From a virus, in IMG/VR virus record IMGVR_UViG_3300044695_006747, positions 1 to 64,000 of that record: 64,000 bases of DNA; one strand, written 5' to 3'. Made by a program: the position numbers and the translations under genes. The notes beneath the pieces were generated by a model. The model was not told the origin of the DNA, did not search any database, and saw nothing but the letters and a program-made list of their open reading frames with translations. This document shows positions 37,982-52,900 of this stretch, one piece after another (position 1 is the stretch's first letter; the number at the start of each line of letters is the position of its first letter).

Positions 37982-40900
37982 ATGGCTAAAGGTTTTAATC
38001 TAACGGCAGAACTTAATATAAGAGGACCTAATAATCTTAGGACTGTTGTTTCTAATATTAAAAAACAGGTTGGAAGTATTACAGCTAATATTACTCCAAC
38101 TGTTAATAGAAGTAATATCAGAACCATAGCGACAGATATTAGATCTCAATTAGGTAATATCAATGTTGCTGTGGGTGTTACTGCTAATAGATCCTCAATA
38201 CAAAATTTATCTAGGGATATTAGAAATAGACTATCCGGTATAGATGTACCAGTTTCTGTTAGAATCAATAGAGCGTCTATAACAGCAGCTAGAAGAGATA
38301 TAACTAGACAGCTTGGAAGCATAAATGCAAATGTAAACATAGCAATCAGTGCCACAGCAACTAGAAATGCTGCTGGTTTAAATAGAACTTTAACCGGGCT
38401 AAATCAAACACTAAATCAAACAACAACATCTGCCACCAATGCCGCTGCGGCAATACAATCTTTTGCTGCTGCTATGAGAGGAGCTGCTAGTGTTAATATT
38501 CCAAGAAATATTAATATTGGTTTAAATACTGCAAATACAAATGCAACTAATGCCGCTGCTAGTGTGCAACAACTTGGTGGAGAAGTAGAAAATTTCGGTA
38601 GACAAGCTGGATTAGCTATTCGTAGATTCGCTGCATTCACCACTGTTACGTCAGTATTTTATGGGTTAGCTAGAGCAGTACAGTCTGGTATAACTTCTTT
38701 TATAGATTTTGATAGAGAATTAGTAAGAATATCTCAAGTTACTGGAGATAACATTAGAGATGTTAATAAACTAGCATCAACAGTAACACAATTAGCAACC
38801 ACATATGGTGTTTCTTCAAAAGAGCTTGCTGGAGTATCGTTAACATTAGCTCAGGCTGGTTTAACCGCTAAAGAAACCGATAGGGCTTTGAAAGCGTTAG
38901 CTCTTAGCGCATTAGCACCATCGTTCGATGATTTAAATAGTACAGTAGAAGGCTCTATTGCTCTTATGAGACAGTTTGGTATTAGTACAAATCAATTAGA
39001 GGGTGCATTAGGTAGTATCAATTCAGTTGCCGCCAAGTTCGCTGTCGAAGCAAGCGATATTATCGCTGCTATTCAGCGTACCGGTGGTGTGTTTGCTGCT
39101 GCTAGCAAGGGCGTTAGCGAAGGAACAGACGCCTTAAATGAATTCGTTGCAGTATTCACAAGTATCCGTGCTACAACTCGTGAAAGTGCTGAAACAATTG
39201 CTACTGGATTAAGAACAATTTTTACAAGAATTCAAAGAGGGCCAACTATTGAGGCTCTTAAACAATTTGGTGTTAATCTAACGGATGTTGAAGGTAAATT
39301 CGTTGGAGCATATAAAGCGGTTCAATTACTTAGTGAAGGATTAACAAGACTAGATCCTAGAGATTTACGATTTAGTCAAATTGTTGAAGAACTTGGCGGT
39401 TTCCGACAGATTGGCAAAGTTATTCCACTTATTCAAGAATTTGCCACAGCACAGGAAGCACTAAAAGTCGCGCAGACTGGTTCTGGTTCTTTGGCTGAAG
39501 ATGCAGCAAAAGGACAACTAGCGCTTGCTGTACAAATATCAAAAGTACGAGAAGAATTTGCTGCTTTAATTAGAAGTGTTGGAGATACATCATCTTTTAG
39601 AACATTAGTTAAATTAGGATTAGATTTGGCTAGTTCACTAATACAGGTAGCAGATGCGGCAAAAGAATTACTGCCATTAATAGGAATATTTACAGCGATC
39701 AGGGGTGCTCAAGCTCTTACCAGATTTGGAGCCGGATTCGCTCAAGGAGTTAGAGGCGCTCCAACAAGAGGTTTTGCTAGTGGTGGATATGTTCCCGGTG
39801 TTGGTAATAGTGATACCGTGCCCGCTATGCTTACACCAGGAGAATTTGTGATTCGTAAAAAAGCAGTACAAAAAATTGGTGTTGGCAATCTAGCAAAAAT
39901 TAATAGAAATAGTGGTGGATATATTCCGGAACAATATTTCAATGATGGTGGTCAAGTACAAAGATTCGGGATAGGAGGAGGAGCCAAGAAAAAAGGGGTA
40001 AATTGGAAAAGTCTTATTAAAGGTAGGGGTAAAAAGGGATCTCGCGGACCAAGAGGTAGATTTGATTTACCACAACCCGGAGATGCAGATTTTGCTAAAT
40101 GGCAACGCGAAATATATGCAGAATACGATGCAGATCCGTCTCTTACAAGAGTAAAAGTAAATGGTATACCAATGCCACCAGAAATTGCTTATGCTAATCA
40201 ACTTATAACTGAAGAAGTTTTTGGTGATAATGTTAGAAAAAAATCTGGAAAACTTAAAAAAACACCACTGGGTTTACTCATAAGTGCTGCGAAAATGCCA
40301 CGAGGGCCACGAGCACCAGCCGGTGAAATGGAAAAAATTATGGCTGGTTATCAGCAATCTCCTCAATTTCAAAAAGAAGCCGGAGGGGCAGGATCTTCTC
40401 TATTCGCAACATTAAAAGGACCATTAGCATCATTTAAAAAGGGTGGTACTTTTGGTGGAGTTATAACCCCAGGATCAGATAATGCTACACAAATAAAAGC
40501 AGCTTTGGGTAAATTACTAACTCAATCATCTGGTCAGGATGCTGTTAAAGCTAAAACAGCATTAGATAAATTCGATTCTTTCATTGCTGGTGGAACACCA
40601 GAAAAACCCGGACACGTTTCTCATTTTACCTGGGCAATGAATCAGATATTCAAAAAAGGAATAGCAACATTTGGTAGGGGAGGATCAGCATCCAGAAGAA
40701 TGGGCGTATTTGATTTTGATATGACAACAGGAATAACGAAACAAAAAGAAACGCCAAGCTTATCTGGTTTTAGAGATCCTAAATTAGCAGTACCAGATAT
40801 ACTTGGGGCTTCTCCTACGGGATTATTAGAATTAATGAAAAAATACGGAGCCTCTAAAGTATTAACTGCTAGAAGTGGTGGGCCAAGAGGAGAAATGAGA

Positions 40901-43900
40901 ACCGCTCTTGGAACATTCTTTAAAAGAAATGGAGTAATGCTACCGTCTTCAAGTATAATGACCCTGGGAGATCAGGTAGGAAATCTTGGCACAGCAGAGA
41001 AAAAGGCCAGAGCACTATATGATATGGTTAAAAAATATGGTAGTGTTGATTTCTTTGATGACGACGCTGCAAATATTGATGCTGCAAAAATGGTCCGAGG
41101 AGTAACCGCTAAAAAAGTTGCTTTAAAAAATAGTGGTGGATATATTCAAAGACTTATGGCTGGTTCATTTGCTGAAGAACCTAGTATATCTGAAATAGCA
41201 CAAATAGTTACACAGTACGCATATCGAGATCCGTCTATTAATTCTGACCCAGCATTACAACAAGCTGTTCTTGCCACAGTAGCCAAAAGAAATAGAACTT
41301 CTGCAAATTTAGCTACTGCTACCAAATTAGCTGGACTAATATCGACAGGCTCGTTAAATCCAAATTTAGCTAGACAAATTCTATCTTCTAGTAACACAAT
41401 TGTACCCAGTGGCCCTAGAGGCAAACCTACTGTACAAGCTCTTTCTTTGCAAGCACTAAAACCTGGAGAAGAAACTAAATTTACTAGAACCATAGACGGT
41501 GAAGAAATAGATATTGTTAGAGGATCTCCGTCAGCAGCTTTGTCAAAACGCATGACATCAGCAATAGACCGAGGTATTCAAGTAGCAATTAAGGGAACTA
41601 TAGAAGAAGCTTTAAGTGATGTTATTTCTAGAGATCCTAGTAAACGGCAACAATTAATTGATTTAGGAGTTAAGTTTAATAAAAGTGGTAAAGCAATAGC
41701 TCCAAAATCTATGATAGATATGGCTATGAAACATGGCCAAATAAATGAATTAAGAGGTAATATATTTGAAAGAACCTTGATGGGACTCGGAGCAACACCC
41801 GGACCAAAACTTCCTGGTAAAGCAGCTCCAGTTGATGCTTTGAGAATAGGAGATATTGTTGCAGACATCATGTCTCAGGGGCCGTCCAAAATATCTTCTG
41901 ATTTACCATCTGAAATCAAAGCCTCTGTACGCAAAACACGACCAAGTGAAGCAACTCCAGATATAAGTAAACGAGGACTAGTTAATCAGATACTCAGATT
42001 CAAGAGATTGCCTGGAGTACAATTTAAAGCAAAAGGAGGTGGTATTGATGGAATAAGATCAGAGCAAGCTAAATCTGCTATTTTAGGTAAACAACTAAGC
42101 GGCGCGGACATGATAAAAGCTGCTAGACGAGCTGGTTATAATATCGAAGAACTAGATAATGGTTTAGTTCAACTATCTCGTAATAATAAAATTATGCATA
42201 CTCTTAGTAGACCAGAAGCATCAAAACTATTAGGAAGTATATCTACAGGATATAATAAAGGAGGTCCAGCAGGATCAGATACAGTGCCAGCACTATTAAC
42301 TCCTGGCGAATTTGTAATCAATAAGAAAGCTGCTGCTAGACTAGGATCAAGCAGATTACATAGACTGAATAGAGCGGATAAAATTAGCGGTTTTAATACC
42401 GGAGGAGAAGTAGGACGCGTTCCAACATATTCGTCTGGTGGTGATGTGCAAAGATTTTTCTTTGGAGGAGGCGCACGAGCAAGACCAGGGATGCAAGCCA
42501 CAGCAGAGAATCTGATGGTTCCCGGAGGAACAATGAATCAATTAAGAGAAATTATAAATGCTCTTAATGAAATGGGACTTGCGTCGTCACGATCTGCAGA
42601 CCTGTTAAGAAGAAGTGGTAGAGTTAGCGTCCAAGCTGCCAATGATGCTTATGAGGCTGATATTCTAAGATTAAGAGTGGCTGGTGCCCCTATGGACACT
42701 ATATTACAAGCCGAAGCCAGACTTGCTAATATGAGACAACAGGGAGCTCAGCAAGTTAGAGCACAAAGACAATTATCGGGAGTAGGAGGAGCTCAATTAC
42801 AAGTAGTAGAAGACGTTGCTCAGCAAAATATTCAAAGAATGTTTGCAAGAGCTCAAGCTGCTGGTGTTGATCTTAATGAAACTCAAAGAGCGCGAATAGA
42901 AGACATGGGCTACAGAAGAGCTTCTCAGGCTGGTGGTCTTTCAACAGCGCAGACAGCGGGTCTTAGTGGTAATGATTTAAGACAATATATCAATGCTGCT
43001 ATGGGTGATCCTAGAACATTTGAACAAATGAATAGACAGTTTGAGGCTAGAAGACGAGCAGAGCTGAATAATCAATATATTGCCGAAAATAGATTTGGTG
43101 GTGATCGCAGAAGAATATTGCAACAAGCTAGTAGAGATGCTGCTGAAGAAGCTAGAATACGAAGACAAACACTAAATCAAACAAGAGGAGCGGCTGGCCC
43201 AGGAGCGAGCACCGGACAAAGGGTTCAGCAAGGAATGTTTGGTGCTAGTTTTGCTATTCCGATGTTAGCTCAAATGCTTGCGGGAGATCCATCGAGAGCA
43301 GCTACTGCTGGTGGAGCAGCTCAATCTGCTGCTATACAAGGAGCAGGAAATACTGTTGCTATGGGAACAATGATAGCTAGTATGTTTCCTCCTGGCCTTG
43401 GTCAAGGTCTAGCCCTAGCTGCTACAGCGGCAGCTTCTGTTGCTCAGGCATTTATCGATGCTAGAAATGCAACAATAGAATTTGAGAAAAATCTAGCAGC
43501 TAAAAAAGTAGAGATGGCGTTGGAAGATACCGGTAGATTATTTGAAAAATTAGCTAAAGATGTAAAAGATATAGATGTGCAAAATTCGATTGGACAAAAA
43601 CTAATAGAAGCAAGCTCAGCTTCGCAAAGAGCAATTGAGATACAGGCCACCACAGCGAAAGCATTTTGGGTCAATATGTTTGATGCATTTGGAGGGGGTG
43701 ATAGAACACAAAGAGCAGAATCTTCACAAAGAAGTCAAATATTAGATAGGTTTGGAACATCGGCATATTTGGAAACAACAACACTCGGACAGGGATTTCT
43801 AGGAGGACGAGGTACCGCTCAAAATAGAGCTAACGAAGCAAGACTGTCTTACACTTCACAAATGATCCCAGAACAATCTAGAGAAATATCTAAACAGTTT

Positions 43901-46900
43901 GCACCTATAGCAGACAATGCTATTAAACTAATAGAAGAAAAAGTTAGGGGTGGTCTTAAAATAGAAGACTATATTAATACAGATGAATTTAAAAAATTAG
44001 GTAATGCAATTGCTTTAGCTAATACAGCAGTTGCCGAGCAAGTATTGAGAATTAGAAATAGCACAATATTAACAGATAGTCAAAAGGCTGCTCAAGAAAA
44101 ATTAATTATTGCTACTTTTGCTGAAGAAGAAGCGCGAAAAAGAGCAAGTATAGCGGCCAGAGAGATACAGTTAAAAGAAGTTCAAAAGGTTACTACTCAG
44201 TTATCTCGTTCATTAGAAAGAATGTTCCAAAACATGGAACAATCGATAAATAAAACTAATTTTGGTCTAGAAAAAATGAGTAGAGAACTCGATCTTGTAT
44301 CAGCATCATTAACAGGACAAGCAAAAGCTGGAGAAGGAGCATTAAATGCTATAAATATTTTACAAAATCCAAGAGCATACGGCGAAGCAGACTTAACAGC
44401 TGCTCGTGGTCAAGCTGCTGGTTTTTTTGGTGGTAGTGGAGATATTATCAAAGGATTATTAACTCTTGGCGATGATATTGAAGCTACAATAATGGGAACT
44501 ATTAATAAGACTGTAAGAGAATCAGAAGGTGATTCTCCAGCTAAAATTGCTATAGCAATAGAAAAAAGTGTTAAAGATAAACTACAAACATTACAATTGC
44601 CATCTGATGTTTCAGAAAAATTAGCACGAGAAGTTAAAGTAGCATTGAATGAAATTCGTAAAGAGGGAGATGAAAAAGCAGATTTTACTCAAATAGAAGA
44701 AAAACTAAAAGATCTTGGACGCATACTAGAGAGCACAAGAAGAGCGCAAGAAGTTGCACTAAAAGCACTAGAAAACTGGCAAACATCTCTTAATAACTAT
44801 ACATCTTCTATTAATACTCTAGCAGATTTACAAATTGATTTTCAAGCCAGATTAAGAAAAAGTTCCGAATTAATTATTGATAGTCAGCTTAATTTGGCTA
44901 GAACTCTTGGTAAAGATATAAGTTTAGAAAATTTGATAGGAAATAGAAACGCTCTAACTAGACAACAAACTGGTGGATTAACATCACCTCAGGATATATT
45001 TAGAAATATCAACAGACTAGAAGCTCAGAGAAGACAACAGGAGGGAGCTGTTGACGTAGCCAGACAAAGAGGACCAACAGGACTCAAAGATTTCATGGCT
45101 ATGTCAAATAGCTTAAAATTAACAAATGTTGCTTTACGAGAAAATTATGATGCTTTAAGGAACCTGGCTGAAAATAGTGATATAGCAGCAGCTGCTTTGA
45201 ATAAAATTCAAGAAGCTCAACAAAGACAACAGGGTAAAGTAGGTTTTATAGAAAAATTAGTAACATCAACACCGGAAGAATTCGAATCTCTAAACAGAGC
45301 CTTCACCAGACTACAAAACAATGCTAACGGACAAGTTAATACTATAAATAATAGTATTGGAGCACAGAAAGCCTATATAGAAGCTATAAATGGTGGAGCA
45401 ACGGCTTTTGAAGCTATGAGAGCAGCACAAACTGCTTTTGCTAACGAAAGAAGAGACACTCTATCAGCACTAAATGATTTACTTCCATTTTTAGGTAGTG
45501 GTCAACAAGCAAATCAAATTAGAGCTAATACTTTGGAAAGTATGTTAATGGAATCTGGAGTTGGTGTTTCACCAATGTTTGCCGATGTTCTCAATGCTCT
45601 AAGAAATCCAGAAACAGATCCAGAAACTCAAAGAGCTATTGCATTATATCAAGAGGCTAATCAATTGCAGCTTGCTGCTAATGCTTTGTTAAATCAAATA
45701 AACCAGTCATTACAAGCTGAAACAGCAGAAAAATCTGCGAAAGCAATAGCAGACGCTTTGGCAAATACAGTTTTAACTTTTAAGAATGCTGAACAGGCAG
45801 ATCTAAATAGAGGTGTTATTCCACAAAATAGAGCAACAGGCGGAATTATTTATGCTTCTAACGGAGCTTTTGCTCCACGAGGAACAGACACGGTTCCAGC
45901 AATGCTAACGCCAGGAGAATTTGTGGTCAATAAAAGTGCTACTGCCAAAAATCTTCCATTATTAAAGAGTATCAATAGTCAAAAATACAGCAGTGGTGGT
46001 AAAGTTAGATATTATGCTGGCGGAGGATTGGTTAGTAGTTATTTAAATAGAAATTCATGGAATATAGACGGATTCCAAGAATCATCAGACAAATTTTTAG
46101 ATCCTTCAAATCCAGACGTATCTGCGTTGTTGGATTCTGGCAAAATGACTAAGAAATTACAGGTATTGCCAAATGTATGGTATAGAATGCCTTCTTCTAA
46201 TAATTTACAAACCCCAAGAAGTGGATCGGTACTAGATCCTAAGAAAAGAATTCCTACAGAACTAAATATTACTGATCTATATCCATCATCAGGAGATATA
46301 CTTCCTGGTATGGTTAGTCATAGTATTAGTATTTCTGATATTATAGAAGCCAATAGATTATCGGCGTCTCCTGGTAGATTAACTCTATCGACTACTCCTC
46401 CTGGTCTAGATAAAAATATAATATTTGGTATTGATGGGGACAAGTCTATAGATCTTATTACCAAAAATATCAAAAAGTCTGAATTTGAGCAATATAAAAA
46501 AGATATGAATAAAGTCAAAAATAATTTTGAGTCCATTAGCTGGATACAAGATGCCGCTAATCCATTATCTTTATTATTAATGTCAAATTTAGGAGATCAA
46601 GGGTATCCAACTACCATAACACCGCTTGCTAAAGATGCTCGTAATCTTAATCCTAATTCTAGAGAAAGAAATAGAGTTCTTTACTATGGTAATCAATTGG
46701 TTCCAGAAGACAAAGACTATGGTAAACTATGGGAATGGACATCAGGAAGCGTAAGAACTAACGCATTAACTATCGGAGATCCTCCTCATAAACCAAATTT
46801 TGATAATACAGCCGAAGATGCGATAAGACAAATAACAAAAATTAGCGCAATAAGCCCCAAAGGCATTAATAAAAGTAGTCCTGGTATAGTTAAACCAAAA

Positions 46901-49900
46901 GAAATAAAAGATATTGTTCAATATCATAAAAAACAATTTGATGTAATTAAAAAATCTGTTATATTAGCTGATAATAATTTTAAAGATATAAAATTTATTG
47001 ATACTCCAGAAGTTAGAAAATATCAAGAATTACAAACTCAATTTACCAATTTATATAATAATCTTTCTCCTTATGAAGTTTTCGAAGATCTTAGCTTATT
47101 CGATCATCCATTTTTAAAAAATGCTAAGAGTTTAATAGTAACTTCTAACGCAGCTCCCACAAGAGATGATATTAAAAAATATATTGAAAATAAACAGGCA
47201 AATCTTGAACCAGGAAGTACGCAGCCAAATAATAATGGAAATCCTATTTTAGTTGGATTATTGGATGCTTTAGATGGCAATTTAAATAATTTAACACAAG
47301 AGTGGGTTAAAAAAAGAGAGTTTGATATATTCCCTCAAGGCCCAGGAGGAGTTAAACAATTTCCATATTTAGTCAATGCAAACATTGGCGATCTAGGCAA
47401 AGGATTTACAGAAAGAGCCAAGCAAGCAGCCCTAGATCAACAGGATAGAATATCTCAAGAATTGGTATTTGATAATCGTAAGATGAGGTTAACTCTTGGG
47501 GCTGGTAAAAATATCGACCTACCATATTCTGCTACATATACAAAATATAGTGGTCCATTATGGGATAATACAACTAAATCATTTAGTGAAGATGCAAACA
47601 AACAATTAAAGGATCTTTATTTACCAGAAGATGCGAATATATTTAAGGGTCTCGATATTTCTAGTCAAAGATTATTTAGTAGCAAACAACCATTCGATTT
47701 AAACGCAGCAGGCTATTCGATTCCGGACAATTCTGCCAATAAGCTAATTGAACTTATTACCAATAATGGTGATCAAAATCAAATAGATCAAGCTAAAAAT
47801 GATATTATCAAAAATAGCACATTAACATTTCCTCATAAAGGACCAAATGCTTCGGGATCATTAGTTAAGTTACAAAATGCTGTTGGTCAACAAATTTTTA
47901 GTGCTTATTCTCAATTACCATCAACAACATTTAATTTTGGTGAATTTTTAGCTCAAGCTATAACAGATTATGCTGTTAATAATAAGAAAGAAGCTGGAAT
48001 TGCTGCTGGTAAAATTGCTGACCAAAAGATGGGCAAAGAAATAATTGGCGATGCTCCAATGGAAACTGTTAGGGTCTTGCAAACATTAACTCAAGGAGCT
48101 TTAAGTGTATTTGGTAGACGTCCAGTACCAGGATTACCAAGAGGTTGGCTATTTAATAATATTCGTTCATTAGGAGGCATTTTACCACGAGGAGGAAGAA
48201 CTTCTGTTGGTAAGTTAACTAATAATGAACAAGCAAAGTCTGCTGCCGGAATTATTCGTAATGTTATTAATAATGCTGGAGCATATGTTAGTAATCTATC
48301 CGGAAGAGTTAATAACCCTCAATTATATAATGGACTTAAAGATGTTTATGGATTAATGTGGGGAGCATACAAAGCTTTTGATTCCATCAATAAGTCTGAT
48401 ACTAGAAATTTAGCTCAATTACTTAAGATTGATCAAGTTAATGCTGGTAATGGAGGATCGGTAGTTGATATAGAGTCCATATTTAGAATGCTCGGAGGAT
48501 CAGCAGCATTTGAAAAAGCTGCCGCAGCACCGTTATCAGAAGACTACAAAACAATGCTTGGTAATCAACTAGTTGGATCAAAAATTACAACTGTTGATGC
48601 GGCTGGTAATATTAAATTGGTTAACCCCGTAGATGCTCCTCCTCCAAAGATTGATAATTATAGCGATTTAATGAATTTAGCATTAAATCCATATAATGAA
48701 TTCTCTTCCAGAACTGTGAGAAGTTCAATATTCGATAAATTAATAGGAGATATTAGTACTGCTGTTGATAATCGAGGAATGCCATACTTTGATCCTAATA
48801 CTTCTAATTTCTTAATAGGATCGTTAGATACGCTTAAAAAATGGTACGGCGGAGATGGTGCTTGGTTAGGACAAGACTATTTATTTGATAAGGCCGCAAA
48901 CGCTGACCCTGTGGCCAGAGGACAACAGTTCACAGCAAATCTGGATGCTGGACGAGGCTTATATGAAATGTCTAATATGGCGCATCAAAATCTTGGGGGC
49001 TCAGTTAAGTTTGGAGATTTACCAAATGATCTATGGTTCCAAAATAGAATAGCAGCAGGAAATTTTGCTACTGGTGGTTTAGTTTATGCTTCTAATGGTA
49101 CTTTGGTGAACTTCCAACCACGAGGCACAGACACCGTTCCCGCTATGTTAACTCCGGGAGAGTTTGTAGTTAATCGCGCTGCTACTCAGAAAAATTTACC
49201 ATTGTTAAAGAGTATTAATAGTAATACTTATATGGCCGACGGAGGATTATTAGAAACTCCAAAAACTGTTCAGGGTGTTACCATTCCAGGTAGAGATAAC
49301 CTGAGTCCACGCATTAATAGAATAGATAAGAATATAGCATATAACACAAGTGGTATTAGTACTATACAAAAAGATATATCAGTTATTAAAGATAGTATTG
49401 ATAAGTTATTGTCTGATCAAACGATGTTGTCTCAAAGTTTAGACACTGTGAATAAATTAAAAAACGATATTATGATGATAGCTGATATGGTTATGAAATC
49501 TCCGGCAGCTATTTATGATCAGATGCTAGTAGCATTACGACAATTATGGACAGAGGTAGGCAACGGACTAACGGCAACACTACAAGGACTTATGAATGCT
49601 CCATGGCCAGCAGTACCCTTTAATAGGGGTGGGCCAGTATATGCTAGTCAAGGAAAATTAATAGATTTTCAACCACGAGGCACAGATACTGTTCCCGCAA
49701 TGTTAACTCCTGGAGAATTCGTGGTTAACGCTAAAGCAACCAAGAATAATTTAGGATTATTACAAAGTATAAATCAGGGAGTTGGTGGATACAGTAGAGG
49801 TGGAGTTGTTTATTTAGAAGATGGTGGATTAACTCCCGGAGCAAAACAAACATTAACAGATTTACAAAATCAAGGATATAATTTACAAGATATTGTGTCT

Positions 49901-52900
49901 GGCAAAACAAGAGTTCCTGGCGTTGTAATAGAGGCATCAAAGATACCAGATGATCCTATGATGCCAACAAAACCAGCCCCAAACATAGAAACATATAGAG
50001 AAAATCCAAGACTATGGAATGGCTTCAAAGATGCTAGTGGTTTTTGGTGGAATAAAAGAGGAGAATCGGTTATAAGCGCATACGGAGCGCCTCCAGCGTT
50101 ACCTAATTTTCAAGAAAGAATGCAAGCATTTGAGTCTATTGTCAGCGCTTTTGCCGGTGCGGGCGGAGTAGGAGGAGGTCGTGGAAAACTAGCAGATGTT
50201 CGCGGTCTGCCTGCGGGAATGCCAATGCAGAGAAATGCTCCAGGTCCACTAGGAACTGGTGTGGCTATTCCGTATAGTATTGGTAGGCCAAATCCTAATA
50301 ATGTGCCAAAAGCGAACTCAGGTGGTCTCACATTAGATGCAATTAGAGATCCATTAACTGGTAACTACTATGTATCAGACACTCCTGCGAGAAATATTAT
50401 TCTTTCTGGACGTCAAGGATTACCAGCTCCAAAAAGTAGACAAAGAGCAAGGTCACCTCTAGATTTAGAAAATGGTAAAATACCAGATTCTATTACCAAT
50501 CCCAAAGCCAAAGAATTTATGCATCTTGCGATAAAAGAAATGATTGGATATACTGAATTCATGAATCTAGTTAAACTGAAAGTGCAAGGATCAGATAGGA
50601 CATATTCTAGTTTATTAAAATTTTTAGCCTTAGATGTATTTCCAAAAGGAAATGCTTACGGAGTTGATTCTCTAGACAAAGCTATTTCATTTTTTAATAC
50701 TCCAGAAGGTATAGAATTATACAATAAAAAAATATCTTCAAAAATAGGTGCGGTTCCAGAAATAGGTGGATATAATGCATCTATAATCAATCAAAATTCT
50801 AAAACCGGTGGTGGTGGTATTACAGAAAGACTATTAAAAGAATTATTTCAACAAAATATATTTCATATTAGTAAAAGATCAGCCAATGTTCCAAACGATC
50901 TTAATTCCAGAATGGTCTCACTGATCCCATCTACAACCGGATTACTATATGATGATAATATAGCAAAACTATTATCTTCTGCTGGCGTTACGCCAAGAGT
51001 CGATTCTAATAGGGTTAGTTATGTATTCGATGTAGACGAGGCAGGCAAGGATTGGGGGCTGCTCAATCCGGATCAAAGAACCTATCTGCAACAATTTGCT
51101 CCAAAAGCAACAGGCAGTGAATCATCCAATATGAAAAGAGGACAGCTAAGAACCTCTCCAAGAGAGAGATTATCTCAGTCGAATACTCCACCCAAGCTTT
51201 CTGATTTTGCTCCTAACGTCACACCCGTTTCGAAAAAAGCATTTCACGGATCAGGATCAGAAATTATGCAAATTGATCCTAATAAATTAGCACAGGGTAT
51301 GTTGGGAGAGGCATTCTATGTTGGCTTTAATCCGAATGAAGCTCCTATTACTTATTTGAAAATGCGACTAGATAGCTGGTTACTTGCGAATAATCTAAAA
51401 AGTGGCAATGTTACACCAGAACAGATAGCCGAGTTTAAAGGAGGAATATACCCTGTTGAAATTATGGGTGGAATAGATGACTTTTTAGCTGCTGATCAAG
51501 TACTAAAAGATAATCCAGCAGCATTATCTAAAATAGAAGCAATATATCGTGATCTTGAGTTAAGAAAAGTTAAACTAGGTCCAATACAATATACCAACGA
51601 TCCCACAACAGGAAAGCCCAAAGTATCAAGAACAGAAAGTCCTCTAGATCTAGCATCCTCAACAGTTATGGATGCATATGATAATATTCAAAATCAATTA
51701 GCAGCTAAATACGAAGCTGAATTTGCTGGTAAGTCTAATATTCCTGATGCAAGATTTGAAGCTCTTACAAGATCCGCCACAGATATGAGGAAAATGTTTG
51801 TGAAGTACGGTATACCAGGATTTACAGATCTAAATAATGCTAGAGGTCAAGGATCTATGGCAGGAATATTTGATATTGATAGAATATCTGTTGGAGATGT
51901 ATATATTCCAGACGAAGTCTTAAGAAAGGTCTTAGGCACAGACGATATTACAGAAGCTAAGCGACAAATAGAATTTATTAAAACCGGCAAATACCCCGAT
52001 CAAGACGCATTCAAAGGTCTTGAAGCAATGGGCGAGCTTCTATCAAAACAACAGCCAGCATATAAGAGCAGAGGTGGAGCAATATATGCTAGTAAAGGCC
52101 AACTAATTAACTTTGAGCCTCGTGGCACAGATACAGTTCCAGCAATGCTCACCCCCGGTGAATTTGTTATTAATCGACAAGCAACACAAAAACATCTTCC
52201 ATTATTACAAGCTATTAACAATGGAGCGCAAGGTTATTCTGATGGTGGTGTGGTTTATTTACAACCAGGTGGTCGTGTACCAGTAAATCCGGCCATGCCG
52301 AGAGGTCCACGAACCAAAGAAGAAAAAGAAGCTTATAAACGAGGAGGTCTAAGAGATAAATTACAAGCTCAATCAAAAAACAGATTTGATACTCAAGCAC
52401 TAGCAGCACAAAAAAATCAAAATGGTAGATTATGGATATTTACTCTTCCACGAGAAGATTTATTGAAAGATGGTGATGGTAATCCATTAAATAATGGTAT
52501 TCAATATTTGCTTAAAGATGCAAACGGAAAACCTTCTGATAATTTATCAACAGAATCTTTAGCTGCTATGGATATTAGTAAAATATTTTCATTAAGAAAT
52601 AATAATGCCAGAGATGCTAAAAAAGACTTGATCAACATGCAGCCCCTCAATATTTTTAAATTAGCAAAGGCAATACCACAAGATGCTGTTAGTGCAATAT
52701 CCAAAGCACGACAACAACAGGCTAGAAAAAGTTTTGATCAAAAAATACTAGATGAGTTATCATATCAGATTCAAACAAAACAAGATATGTTTAGTATTTT
52801 TAATCCCAACTTTTTTAATACCGATGGTGCTATTGTTGATAAATATAATCAAGAAATGTCCGAAATTATAGATCGTATGGATTTGAATAATCCAGCCTCT

